Assembly (NCBI GenBank): GCA_954871525.1
Contig: OX940870.1
Coordinates: forward strand, 30,556,555 to 30,620,554
Length of the DNA stretch: 64,000 nucleotides
Direction of reading: 5' to 3'
Origin: Parietaria judaica
Taxonomy: Eukaryota > Streptophyta > Magnoliopsida > Rosales > Urticaceae
Within the stretch, counting starts at the first letter, position 1. Each line of letters starts with the position of its first letter. Of the stretch, positions 21,834 to 32,167 are shown one piece after another. The notes under the pieces are model-generated. The model ran no database searches, was not told the DNA's origin, and worked only from the letters and a program-made list of their open reading frames with translations. Position numbers and translations under genes: made by a program.

Positions 21834-24693
21834 ATGGCAGCAGCTCAAGCTATAGCAAGCTCCAACCATGACCTCCGACGAGTCTCCGGCGTCTTTCCAC
21901 GATTCCCATTTCCCGCCCGAAGAATTCTGAGCTTCAGTCACCGTCTCTCTCGGAACCCTCTGCTATGTCGTTTCACTTCGCGCCCGCAAGGTCACCTCTC
22001 TCTCTCTCTCTCTCCCGCTACCTGGTTTATCTCTATTCAAATTTCTCGAAACATTCTTCTCACTCGCCAATCAACATCTTGGCTTTTCTGGGAATTCTGT
22101 ATTTTTCTGATATTTTCATGGACAAACACATACATTGACTTTGAAACTCCTAATAAAGTCTATCAATCAAACAAATAGAAGTCAACCCTTTGGTCATTGT
22201 CATTGGGGGACACTGTTTCTTGAAGAAGTCTGATGGATTTTGCAAAAGCTATAATCTTGGGCTTGCAGATTTGACTCGAGTCATAGCTGTTATAAATTTG
22301 ATTTAAATTGTGTTAACTTCATCACTTACATACATTGTTCACCTAGTGATCTTTTTCGATCGAGTTTGTAGGCCATGAGTTACATCGGAGAAGTTCCTTC
22401 GGCACTCTTAACGCCGTCAACGAATCTGCTTCGTCTTGGGACTACGAATCATATGAAGAAAGAGCGTTGTTAGATGAGCAAGACATTGTCACATTCCTCG
22501 ATCCCCCGAAGGAATTGATTCCCTTGGAACCCGCTTCTTTCAACGCAGCAGCGTACCTCTGGTCGGATTTTTGAACCTCTCTTTGTCTTCAACTACTTTT
22601 GGCTTTACTGTCTCCTTGTTTTAATATAGCGTAGATGTTCATTTGAAAGGTTTAGTAATTGGGGAATCACCCGGTACAAAAGTAAAGAATCATATATGTT
22701 CATTCGATAGTCTTTTCGGATTTCCGTATGAAATAAAAACTGCTTGTAATTGTTTCTGAACCGTTTTGTTTTTGTCTGGGTGTACAGTAAGACCCCCAAC
22801 CACATTTGAAACCGAAAACATTATTTAGTTACCAAAATTTTGTTACCGTATTTTGGGCTGTTTTTATATAAACCCACAAATGCGGTTAAAACGCTAATGG
22901 TTTTTGGTAACAGGTACTGGTTGCGGTTTTCATTGATAGAACTGCCGCTGATAACCGATTTTTACCGCTTAGAGGTCATAATTTTTTAAATATATATTTT
23001 ACTTCTTAAATAATTTGTGTATTGACGGTCTGGTTTTAATTTTAATTTTGGTTATTATTTTTATATTTCAAACTTATAGTTTTGGTCTTTAGATGGATTA
23101 AATTTTCTAGTACTCATTAGATTTGAAGAATTATTGATTAAGTTTTATAGAAATTCTTGATCTACTCTTGTTGAATTTATAGTTTCTGTTTTTGCACCTT
23201 CAGGAAAAAAATCGAAGATATCCCTGAAGAAAGGCGACATCGACTGCTACACTTGCTAGAACCTAGGTTGTTTTGCATCATCTTCGAGCTCTCAATATTC
23301 CTGCTGATAATAGCATTAATTTATTTTTTCTTGATAATTTCGTAGACATGTTCGAAATGCAAATCAGAAAATAATTATAAGTGCGATGCAGGCTTATATC
23401 GAGAGCGTGGGAGATTGCAGGCTCACGATACGAGGATCCCAAGCTAGCAAGGAGAAGCCAATGCAGCTTGTTGAGTAACGGAGACAGTGGAACGCCACTT
23501 GAGTTCTATAATTGCCGGACAAGTGAAGGTAAAAACGTCATGGCTTGAAATTGCATCTGCGTGTCAGAATTTCAGTAGTTCGTTAAGCTCGAAGACGCTT
23601 TTGATGTTGATATTTCATGGTTAAATCAGGACCAATGGCCATCGCTTGGATGAATTTCTTCAACAAGGTAAGAAAGAGCCTGCACTTTAATAAGCTCTTA
23701 CAGCCAATTCAGTTTATACAGATTTCTGTTTTGTAGGCAATATTTTCTTGCAGAAGCGGTAACATCTATGGAAGATTTATAGGTAAGTTCGTTTACGGTA
23801 CATATGATAAGATTAAACTAAGATCTACTCTGCATTGAAGGTTTTTATTCTAAAAAATAAGATTAAACGATCGTGTGAGCTAAGTTATTTTGAATCGTGT
23901 TCCTAATGATTCAGCGGGGTCGGTTCTGGAAGGTGTGGCGAGCAAGCTGAGTCCCCTGTATTTCGTTGTTAGGGACATTAAGGAAGTAATGTCGACCGAG
24001 CAACCATGTGATTATGCTTACGAATTCGGCAGTGGCCTATTTGACATCCATGACGTCCCACAAGGTTTTCCAAAACCAGGTATTCGTAAACGCTTTTTGT
24101 TACGAGTTTGTGATCTGAATCTTTTTTCTTGACCAGATTCTCTTAACAATTTTTTTTCGGTGCAACATAGTTTTATTGGACATGTATTGATCTCTGTAAT
24201 AGGATTTTTTGTAATTGGCGTTTTAGAGTTGATTAACTTACCCGTAATTTATTTTTCTTTTTCCCTTGGAGTCTTCTGCATATGGTTTCTTCCCAAATTG
24301 AGTTTCCACGTTGCGAAAATCTCTTTATTTTCCGTTGATTATGGTGTTTGATTTATAATACTAATCGATATTTATTCAATATTAATCATGCTCTAATTTT
24401 CTTGCTCTCAGTTCCTCTAGAGGCAAACACATATAATATATATATATATGTACACACTCACACATATATATATATATTGACAAACTCCATATCCAGTCTT
24501 CTTAAATCTTTATTGTTCGTTATTTTCAGTAAAGCATCCATATCCGTTCGACGATCAAATTTTTGTGTACGTGCGTGCGTTGGGCCCCGGGGTGTCGATC
24601 GGACAAGCTTGGCAAGAAGGAAAAGCGTTAGAACAAGTGCCCAGAAAGTTATGCACCGAAATTTTGATGGTCAAACAGTATTCTGCTCCTTGA
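21834..24693 (+). CDS. conserved plastid-targeted protein of unknown function (8 exons)
   Basis: Exons: 21834-21990, 22372-22561, 23204-23266, 23392-23528, 23630-23667, 23737-23782, 23915-24079, 24530-24693. All are GT-AG and phase-consistent, giving 319 residues. The first ~60 residues (MAAAQAIASSNHDLRR, then Arg/Ser/Phe-rich) look like a chloroplast transit peptide. The body has an acidic linker (LLDEQDIVTFLDPPKELIPL), a basic helix (EERRHRLLHLLEPR), and a well-structured region with GPMAIAWMNFFNKAIF, LSPLYFVVRDIKEVM, DYAYEFGSGLFDI and VRALGPGVSIGQAWQEGKAL. I do not recognise a named domain. The intact exon structure and transit peptide argue for a functional nuclear gene for a plastid protein. 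There is no transmembrane helix apart from a possible short one at GPMAIAW. Function is not assigned. Confidence 0.8.
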
Positions 24694-26201
24694 ATTCAAG
24701 TCTTTTTTTTTTTATAATCATTTTCATGTAACCTTTAGTTAGAATGATAAAGTTTGGTATCTAGATAAATAGATATTAGAAAATAGGTACATAAGCTTCT
24801 GATGGTTGCGTGCAAGCTTTCAAAGCCCGCCGGTTATCCAGTTTTTTTCCGGCAACCGGAACCTACTTTTTGATAGAAATTTTTTTATAAATTCTACATC
24901 TTAAACAAAAATTTTGAGGAAACTTCTAAAATTTATACTTTTTAACACGAGATATTCACAAAATGATTTAGTTTTTAATACATTTATTTATATTCTACAT
25001 TTTACTTTTTTAGGAAATTCTTATCTATTTATCAGTTTATTTGTAAAATATGATTGGCGGAATATCAATTATTAGATTTTTAAAACCTCACAAAACCACA
25101 TTGGTATATACGTATAACTTGTTGGTACAATGCAAAATTTGTTCATCGCGCAATTATTAATTTTCGGACTCTTAAACTTTAGTAGGGTTTAAGAATATCA
25201 TTGACTCAAGATTGAGAAACATACGAGATTAAATATTAACGAAAAAATCATTTTAACTTTAATCCGCCCATAATTATTTCTAATATTTTATTGAAATTTT
25301 TTTTAAAATAATTTATGCTTATAATATGTAAGTTTAAATATTAATATTTTACAAAAAAAAAAATATCAATATATCCATCAGTGAGTGGTTATTAGTTTTT
25401 AAGTTCATACTAATTATCTCATTCTCATCAATAAACTCGTCGGTTATCGTTATACCCGTAAATACACCACTGGACAAGTATTGATTTCCCGGTTATCGTT
25501 ATACCCGTAAATACACTACTGGACAAGTATTGATTTCCGGAGTCTAAAACCGTGTTTACAATTTACAACTAATAATGCTTTGCTTTTCATTTATTTAAAA
25601 AATTTTGTATTAATATGGCTTATGAAAATGTGAAAAAAAGAGTCCAATCTATCGCATTAAATCTTATTTTGGGTTGTACTACCTAAAGTGGTTCAGCACA
25701 ACGCACCTCTCTTCACTATTGTTTGGCAGCTTATGATTTTCAGCACATTGTTCATAATGTTAGAATTTTTCCCTAATTCCTAATTTGAAAAATGATAAAA
25801 GCATTAAACGAAATTGAAATCGACACCACAATTATAGTGGTTCGCTCCTATTGTACGAAGTACGTCCACTTGCCGCCTGTAAATCTCGATCCACTATCAA
25901 TCTCTCAATCGGAGTTTTTGGTTACACCCTCAATCTCGCCTCTCTCGCGCAGTTTCACTGCTCTGCGCCGGGTCTCAGTAGCGCTTCCGTGTAGATTAGG
26001 CTTCACACTCAACACATAAGAGGTCGAGTAATTATTACGTGTCACGCTAAAGTTGATTGACTTAATTAATTGATTGATTAAGCACATTATGTTGGAAAAA
26101 ATTTCATAAACAGGGACTGTTCCTTGCTGCAATTTTATATTTTCTCAATCTATAGACATGGGGCGGTCCCGTCTCCTGTGGCACTCAAAATCCGGTTGTT
26201 G
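24694..26201. other. intergenic DNA with a possible untranslated exon
   Basis: Mostly AT-rich. A GC-richer, pyrimidine-rich segment at 25850-26000 (CTCGCCTCTCTCGCGCAG-type) resembles a 5' untranslated exon and is followed at 26140-26155 by a pyrimidine tract and AG before an ATG at 26158. No complete gene can be built; see the finding on the copia target. Confidence 0.35.
25440..25541. repeat. tandem duplication, about 50 bp x 2
   Basis: Two adjacent copies of a unit starting CGGTTATCGTTATACCCG and ending CAAGTATTGATTTCC, differing at one base (CACCACTGG versus CACTACTGG). Confidence 0.75.
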
Positions 26202-26206
26202 TTGTC

Positions 26207-26579
26207 TATTAAGATTTATTCTGATCATTCTTTACTCATTTGGTACTTATGCCATATTGCGAGTTATTTCTGTTATTCTTTGTATTCTTTTCTTGTCGTT
26301 TAACCTTGCAGGATTAATGTCGTTTTTATTTACAAATGACATGTCGTTTTTATTCACATGTAATCAATGTATTGTAGCACGTGTGATTGTCGAGCTATTA
26401 AGCTGTTTTATAAAGCTTCTTTTATAAAGCTCCATATTCATCACACGAGCTATTTGATTGGTATATATATACCCCAATCATTTGTGTGTAATTGTTCAAT
26501 TCAAGTATTAATAAAATCTGTTATTTTTTCTCTCACTTCCTTCGTCTTCTTCCTTGGTCCGAAGCTCAGCTTCTTAACA
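26207..26579 (+). repeat. copia 5' LTR
   Basis: 373 bp, TATTAAGATT...TTCTTAACA, with a TATATATA box near 26463-26470 that probably drives the element, and an AATAAA-type signal at 26511-26516. Confidence 0.9.
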
Positions 26580-26591
26580 TGGTATCAGAGC
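26580..26591 (+). promoter_or_regulatory. copia primer-binding site
   Basis: TGGTATCAGAGC immediately after the LTR, complementary to initiator tRNA-Met. Confidence 0.9.
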
Positions 26592-26679
26592 GAGATCAAT
26601 TCCGCCATTGAAGCTCGGATTCAAGGAACTCAGATCTCGGTCATCTTTCTTGATCTGATCTTTCCACCATCGCTCTCTC

Positions 26680-27333
26680 ATGGAGGAAGCAGACAAGAAA
26701 GGAGCGATCGTCCAGAGAAACAACGAGAAGGCTCCAATTGATGATCCCCTGAGCGTATACTATCTCCATGCGTCTGACAGCACCAATGCAGTGCTTGTTT
26801 CGCAACTTCTCACCGGAGATAATTACGCGTCTTGGTCAAGGTCAGTTCTCATCGCTCTTTCAGTCAAGAATAAGATCGGATTCATAGATGGTACGATTCC
26901 AAAGCCTACAGGAGGGGATGAGCGATTGGCCAACTCCTGGATCAGAAACAACAATGTTGTTGTGGCATGGCTGCTCAATTCTGTGTCCAAAGAGATCGCA
27001 AGATCGATTCTCTTTGGCAATACAGCTTCTGAAATCTGGATTGACCTCAAGGAGAGATTCAGACAGAGCAATGGCCCGAGAATTTTTGAGCTCAGGCGCG
27101 ATCTTGCGAATCTCAGGCAAGATCAGGACACAATCTCTACCTTCTTCACCAAGCTCAAATCAATCTGGGAAGAGCTGAATGAGTTCAAGCCACCGTGCGA
27201 GTCCAAGGCTTGTACAGATTTCTACAATGCTGAGTATGGAATGAAGTTTCTCATGGGTTTGAATGACTCTTACTCGATTATACGAGGACAACTGCTCCTA
27301 ATGGATCCAATTCCTCCCATTAACAAGCATTAA
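26680..27333 (+). CDS. copia Gag, truncated by a frameshift
   Basis: Starts at ATG 26680, 100 nt past the LTR. It encodes a plant copia Gag: YYLHASDSTNAVLVSQLLTGDNYASWSRS is the conserved N-terminal block, followed by the helical UBN2/gag region (VVAWLLNSVSKEIARSILF, ELRRDLANLRQD). The frame ends prematurely at codon 218 because the 10-mer CATTAACAAG is present twice in tandem at about 27317-27336. Reading continues in the next frame with IFALSVQEERQRSV and then the zinc knuckle. One copy of the 10-mer would restore the expected order, which is inference from family structure. Confidence 0.85.
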   Translation: MEEADKKGAIVQRNNEKAPIDDPLSVYYLHASDSTNAVLVSQLLTGDNYASWSRSVLIALSVKNKIGFIDGTIPKPTGGDERLANSWIRNNNVVVAWLLNSVSKEIARSILFGNTASEIWIDLKERFRQSNGPRIFELRRDLANLRQDQDTISTFFTKLKSIWEELNEFKPPCESKACTDFYNAEYGMKFLMGLNDSYSIIRGQLLLMDPIPPINKH

Positions 27334-27336
27334 CAA

Positions 27337-28045
27337 GATCTTTGCACTCAGTGTGCAAGAAGAGAGGCAAAGATCTGTGAGAGCAGATGTTACACCCATG
27401 GAAACTGCAAATTCGATGGCCATGACAGCGAGAGAGAATGCCTTCCCAAGAAGACAGTTCAAGGCCAAGGAAAGACCCTTTTGCACTCACTGCAAGATGT
27501 CTGGACATACAGTGGACAAATGCTACAAGCTCCATGGATATCCCCCAGGAATGCAGTCAAAATTCAAGGCTGCACAGAGCAACAATGTGGAGAGCAAGAT
27601 CAGCAATGGAACTGAAGGCTGTGGAATGATGAACAATCTCACCAACTCAGAATGTGAGAGACTGATTGGGATGCTGTCAAGTCACATAAGGAGCACAGCA
27701 AAAGGATCAGATACAACAGCCTCTGTGAATCTTGCGACATTCACCACAGGTTCATTAAACTACATGCGTGCAATGAGTAGTAAACACGACCTGAAAAATG
27801 CATGGATTATTGATTCGGGAGCCACTAAACACATTGGAAACAATAAACAGGATTTTCTACATTTAAAATCACTAACATGCTCAACTGTTACTCTCCCGAA
27901 TGAGGAAATAATACCTGTGCATTTTTATGGGGATGTAAAATTGAACTCTGAGATCATATTAAAAGATGTTCTTTTAATTCCCAGCTTTAAATTCAATCTG
28001 TTATCTGTTAAGGTAATGACCACACACACACACGTGGTCGAGTAA
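27337..28045 (+). CDS. copia Gag zinc knuckle and protease region
   Basis: Continues the polyprotein after the first frame break: CCHC knuckle CTHCKMSGHTVDKC, then the aspartic protease with WIIDSGATKHI and ILKDVLLIPSFKFNLLSVKV. The frame runs into TAA at 28043-28045 just after a (CA)n run (28020-28032), where the downstream frame differs by one position. The CA repeat is the likely place of slippage. Confidence 0.8.
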
Positions 28046-28059
28046 GTTTCACTGATGAT

Positions 28060-30984
28060 TTGTGCGTGATACAGGACAGTACGAGGGCCAAAGTGATTGG
28101 CAAGGGTAATGTACATGATGATCTGTACATTCTAGACACTAATGTACCTGATTTTTCTAATTCCAGTTGTAATAAAGTTAGCACGAGACTGTGGCATTGT
28201 AGGCTGGGACACTTATCTTTGAAAGCTCTTATGCCATTAAAGGGCATTTTGGACTTTTCTGTAGAAGATAATAGTGACCCTTGTCTCATCTGTCCAATTG
28301 CTAAACAAAAAAGGCAACCTTTTCATTCAAATAATAAGATCTGTGATAATATTCTGGATCTTATCCATTGTGACATTTGGGGTCCATTTTATCAAAAGTC
28401 ATATAATGGTTTCCAATATTTCTTAACTCTAGTTGATGATCATTCTCGATTTACTTGGACATATCTTATGGCACACAAATCAGATGTTCATCATTTGATG
28501 CCTCAATTTTTAGCTATGGTAGAGAGGCAGTTTTCAACAAAGATTAAGAAATTTAAATCTGACAATGCTCGCGAGTTAGCCTTTACAGAGTTCTTTGGAA
28601 AGCTTGGTATTCAACACCAATTTTCTTGTGTTGAGACCCCACAGCAGAACTCAGTGGCTGAGCGCAAGCATCAGCATCTCCTCAATGTAGCACGTGCTCT
28701 TTTTTTTCAAGCCAAGGTACCCCTTCCTTTCTGGTCTGATAGCTTACTCACTGCAACTTTCCTTATCAATAAGACCCCTGCTGCTATTCTTCATAATAAA
28801 AGTCCCTTTGGCATTCTGTATAAGGAAAACATTGATTATAATTTTTTAAAATCCTTTGGTTGTTTGGCTTTTGCTTCAACTCTGCAAGCAAACCGTAATA
28901 AATTTCAAGCTCGTGCAAGGAAGTGTGTTTTCATAGGGTATGCTATTGGATATAAGGGTTACAAACTCTATGATCTAAATACAAAAACTACATTCATCTC
29001 ACGAGATGTAGTTTTTCACGAACACATATTCCCCTTCCACGCGCTTAATCCTAGTTCTGACACCCTAGATCCTTTTGTTCATGAGGTTCTCCCTCATATT
29101 GATCATCCTCAATGTGACAACAGCGTTGACATTACTGTTCCTAATACTGATCCTAGTACTCCATCAGAAACAGGTTCCTCAGAAAATTCGGTAATTGACA
29201 GTTTTACCCCTGTTGCTAATATTGAGATCTCTCCTGATACTCATCATGATACAGAAGAAATTAGGCGATCCACTCGTGACATAAAAAGGCCTACTTATCT
29301 CGAGGATTATCACTGTGGTGTGGTTGTTAAAAATCATACTTCTCCTCATAATATTTCTCGTGTTCTTTCCTATGATCAGCTCTCACGTAGTCATAAAAAT
29401 TTTGTTTTTGCTTGTAATTTGAATGCTGAGCCTCAGTATTTTCAACAAGCAAATAAACATGACTATTGGAGAGATGCCATGAAAGAAGAACTTGAAGCTA
29501 TGACTTCTAACAACACATGGACAGTTATGCCCCTGCCTCCCAATAAGAAACCTATTGGCTGCAGATGGGTATATAAAAACAAGTTTAAATCTGATGGGAC
29601 TTTAGCTAGGAGGAAGGCACGTCTTGTTGCCAAGGGTTACAATCAACAAGAAGGGGTTGATTATACTGACACATTTTCCCCTGTGGCAAAACTTGTTACT
29701 GTCAAGCTGATTTTTGCCTTGGCTGCAGCACATAAATGGATTCTTGCTCAGCTTGACATTAACAATGCCTTCCTCAATGGTGACTTAGATGATGAAGTTT
29801 ACATGACCTTGCCTTTAGGATACATCCCTCAGGGGGAGTTTCATTCATCTCACAAACTCGTGTGCAAATTAAATAAATCCATTTACGGTCTCAAGCAAGC
29901 CTCGAGACAATGGAACATCAAATTTACACACGAGATTACTAAACTTGGTTTTACTCAGTCCAAAAGTGATTATTCTCTTTTTACTCGGGGAACTCATGAC
30001 ACCTTTGTGGCCTTGTTACTTTATGTTGATGATATTTTGTTATCTGGACCAAGTCATTTGATCATTAATTCTGTCAAAAGTGATCTTGCCAATATTTTCA
30101 AGTTGAAAGACCTCGGTGATCTCAAATATTTCTTAGGTCTTGAGATAGCTAGAACTGCACGTGGCATCAATGTATCTCAACGCTTATATACTCTTCAATT
30201 ACTCACTGACTTTGATTTCCTTAATTCAAAACCTGTTAAGACTCCCATGGAACCAAATTTGGTTCTCAGTTCTGAAACTGGTAAATTGTTGGACAATTTT
30301 ACCCCCTATAGGAGGCTTATTGGACGTCTTTTATATCTGACCATCACTCGACCCGATATTTCCTTTTCTGTCAATGCTCTTAGCCAATTTTTATCAGCCC
30401 CTCGAGACATCCATTTACAGGCTGCTCACAGGTTGTTAAGGTATTTAAAGGGTCAACCTGGCTTGGGTTTATTTTATCCTGCTAACTCTCTCAATGCAGG
30501 TTTAAAGGGTTACTCAGATGCTGATTGGGGCACTTGTCCTGACACTAGACGATCTATCACAGGTTTTTGTATTTTCTATAATGATAGCCTGATTTCGTGG
30601 AAATCTAAGAAGCAAACAACTGTTTCTAGACCGTCTGCGGAATCAGAATACCGTGCTTTAGCTTCCACCTCTGCTGAGATAGTATGGATTATGCAATTGC
30701 TTCATGATTTACACATCACAAATTTGCCAGTCCCTGTCATATACTGTGACAATCAATCTGCTATACACATAGCTTCTAATCCCGCTTTTCATGAACGCAC
30801 AAAACATATAGAGATTGATTGCCACTATACGCGGGATCTCATCAAGGCAAACCTATTAAAACTTTTGCCGATACGTTCTGTTCATCAACTGGCAGATATT
30901 TTTACAAAATCCCTTACTTCTCAAGTTCTATTTCCCTTATTATCCAAGATGTCATTACTTAATATATTTGTCATGCCATCTTGA
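28060..30984 (+). CDS. copia Pol: integrase, reverse transcriptase, RNase H
   Basis: A 974-codon open frame without its own convincing ATG (it begins at TTG), as expected for the back part of a single polyprotein. Domains in order: pre-integrase HHCC zinc region (WHCRLGHLSL ... CLICPIAKQ), integrase core (IHCDIWGPF, KSDNARE, ETPQQNSVAERKH holding the D, D and E), Ty1-type reverse transcriptase (IGCRWVYKNKFKSDG, AFLNGDLDDEVYM, YVDDILLSG), RNase H (GYSDADWGTCPDTRRS, SAESEYRAL, YCDNQSAIHIA). All catalytic motifs are present. It ends TGA eight bases before the 3' LTR, overlapping the purine tract. Confidence 0.95.
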   Translation: MCVIQDSTRAKVIGKGNVHDDLYILDTNVPDFSNSSCNKVSTRLWHCRLGHLSLKALMPLKGILDFSVEDNSDPCLICPIAKQKRQPFHSNNKICDNILDLIHCDIWGPFYQKSYNGFQYFLTLVDDHSRFTWTYLMAHKSDVHHLMPQFLAMVERQFSTKIKKFKSDNARELAFTEFFGKLGIQHQFSCVETPQQNSVAERKHQHLLNVARALFFQAKVPLPFWSDSLLTATFLINKTPAAILHNKSPFGILYKENIDYNFLKSFGCLAFASTLQANRNKFQARARKCVFIGYAIGYKGYKLYDLNTKTTFISRDVVFHEHIFPFHALNPSSDTLDPFVHEVLPHIDHPQCDNSVDITVPNTDPSTPSETGSSENSVIDSFTPVANIEISPDTHHDTEEIRRSTRDIKRPTYLEDYHCGVVVKNHTSPHNISRVLSYDQLSRSHKNFVFACNLNAEPQYFQQANKHDYWRDAMKEELEAMTSNNTWTVMPLPPNKKPIGCRWVYKNKFKSDGTLARRKARLVAKGYNQQEGVDYTDTFSPVAKLVTVKLIFALAAAHKWILAQLDINNAFLNGDLDDEVYMTLPLGYIPQGEFHSSHKLVCKLNKSIYGLKQASRQWNIKFTHEITKLGFTQSKSDYSLFTRGTHDTFVALLLYVDDILLSGPSHLIINSVKSDLANIFKLKDLGDLKYFLGLEIARTARGINVSQRLYTLQLLTDFDFLNSKPVKTPMEPNLVLSSETGKLLDNFTPYRRLIGRLLYLTITRPDISFSVNALSQFLSAPRDIHLQAAHRLLRYLKGQPGLGLFYPANSLNAGLKGYSDADWGTCPDTRRSITGFCIFYNDSLISWKSKKQTTVSRPSAESEYRALASTSAEIVWIMQLLHDLHITNLPVPVIYCDNQSAIHIASNPAFHERTKHIEIDCHYTRDLIKANLLKLLPIRSVHQLADIFTKSLTSQVLFPLLSKMSLLNIFVMPS

Positions 30985-30991
30985 GGGGGAG

Positions 30992-31364
30992 TATTAAGAT
31001 TTATTCTGATCATTCTTTACTCATTTGGTACTTATGCCATATTGCGAGTTATTTCTGTTATTCTTTGTATTCTTTTCTTGTCGTTTAACCTTGCAGGATT
31101 AATGTCGTTTTTATTTACAAATGACATGTCGTTTTTATTCACATGTAATCAATGTATTGTAGCACGTGTGATTGTCGAGCTATTAAGCTGTTTTATAAAG
31201 CTTCTTTTATAAAGCTCCATATTCATCACACGAGCTATTTGATTGGTATATATATACCCCAATCATTTGTGTGTAATTGTTCAATTCAAGTATTAATAAA
31301 ATCTGTTATTTTTTCTCTCACTTCCTTCGTCTTCTTCCTTGGTCCGAAGCTCAGCTTCTTAACA
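30992..31364 (+). repeat. copia 3' LTR
   Basis: 373 bp, identical by eye to 26207-26579, preceded by the polypurine tract at 30981-30991. Confidence 0.9.
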
Positions 31365-31369
31365 TTGTC

Positions 31370-32167
31370 CGCCAATTCTATTCCGGACCGGTAACTGTTA
31401 TAAACATATTTGGAAATAATAATCCACATTTAAATAATCAGCAAACTATTATCACATTGTTACTCAAAACATGCATCAAGAAGCCAAATCACAAATCATG
31501 AATAGTTCCCGAAAAAATACATTTTCGCTACTTTGACTCCGTTGGGCTCTCCTTCTCGTATGTATTGCATCCTTTCAAGGAAAAACTAGCGGACAATGAT
31601 AAACTCTGACAATGGCAAAACCAGGAATTACATCCCGAACACATTAAATTAAAAAAATCTAAAAGGATTCAAGCTAAATTTTTATGAAATTTTACAGTAA
31701 AAAATTAAAAATAGAATAATAATGCGCACACAAAGAAAGTCTGTGGGGTTCCACCCATGTCAATACTCAAATACTCAATATTACTGGCCTAAATAAAAAT
31801 AAAAATAAAACATGTTACTAAATTTATACACGACTAGTTTCGTCATCGGAAAGTTTATTTGAACTCAAGCTCTAAGGAACATTAAATATAGGGCCAGTTT
31901 GTAACTGTTCTATATTATTTTTTTAAACCAACTTATTGTTATTATTATTATATATAACAAATAGCATATAGTTGGAACTTGGAATGCTTCATATCTAATA
32001 ATAGCATGCATTATTAGTAGTGAAGAATGATCTAGAAGACTACAACTAATGTTTATCATTCAACATTTAAGGCAATCATATTATGTGGTTCATATTTGCT
32101 CAAGAGGGTCATTATTAATACTCAAATCAGAAGTTTAAAACTTAATCTCTTAAAATATACATATAAT
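31370..32167. other. AT-rich intergenic stretch, no gene seen
   Basis: A short minus-strand frame at about 31500-31585 reads like coding sequence (RMQYIREGEPNGVKVAKM) but has no splice or start context I can defend. Nothing else is recognised. Confidence 0.4.

Larger units (their letters stand above)
26207..31364 (+). mobile_element. Ty1/copia LTR retrotransposon, young, coding region frameshifted
   Basis: Complete element of 5158 bp with two 373-bp LTRs that read identical, flanked by the 5-bp target duplication TTGTC (26202-26206 and 31365-31369). A tRNA-Met primer-binding site directly follows the 5' LTR and a purine tract (TTGAGGGGGAG) directly precedes the 3' LTR. LTR ends are TA...CA, not TG...CA. 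Identical LTRs mean a recent insertion. The coding region has two frame breaks (near 27330 and 28015-28060), so this copy is probably not autonomous. Confidence 0.95.
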
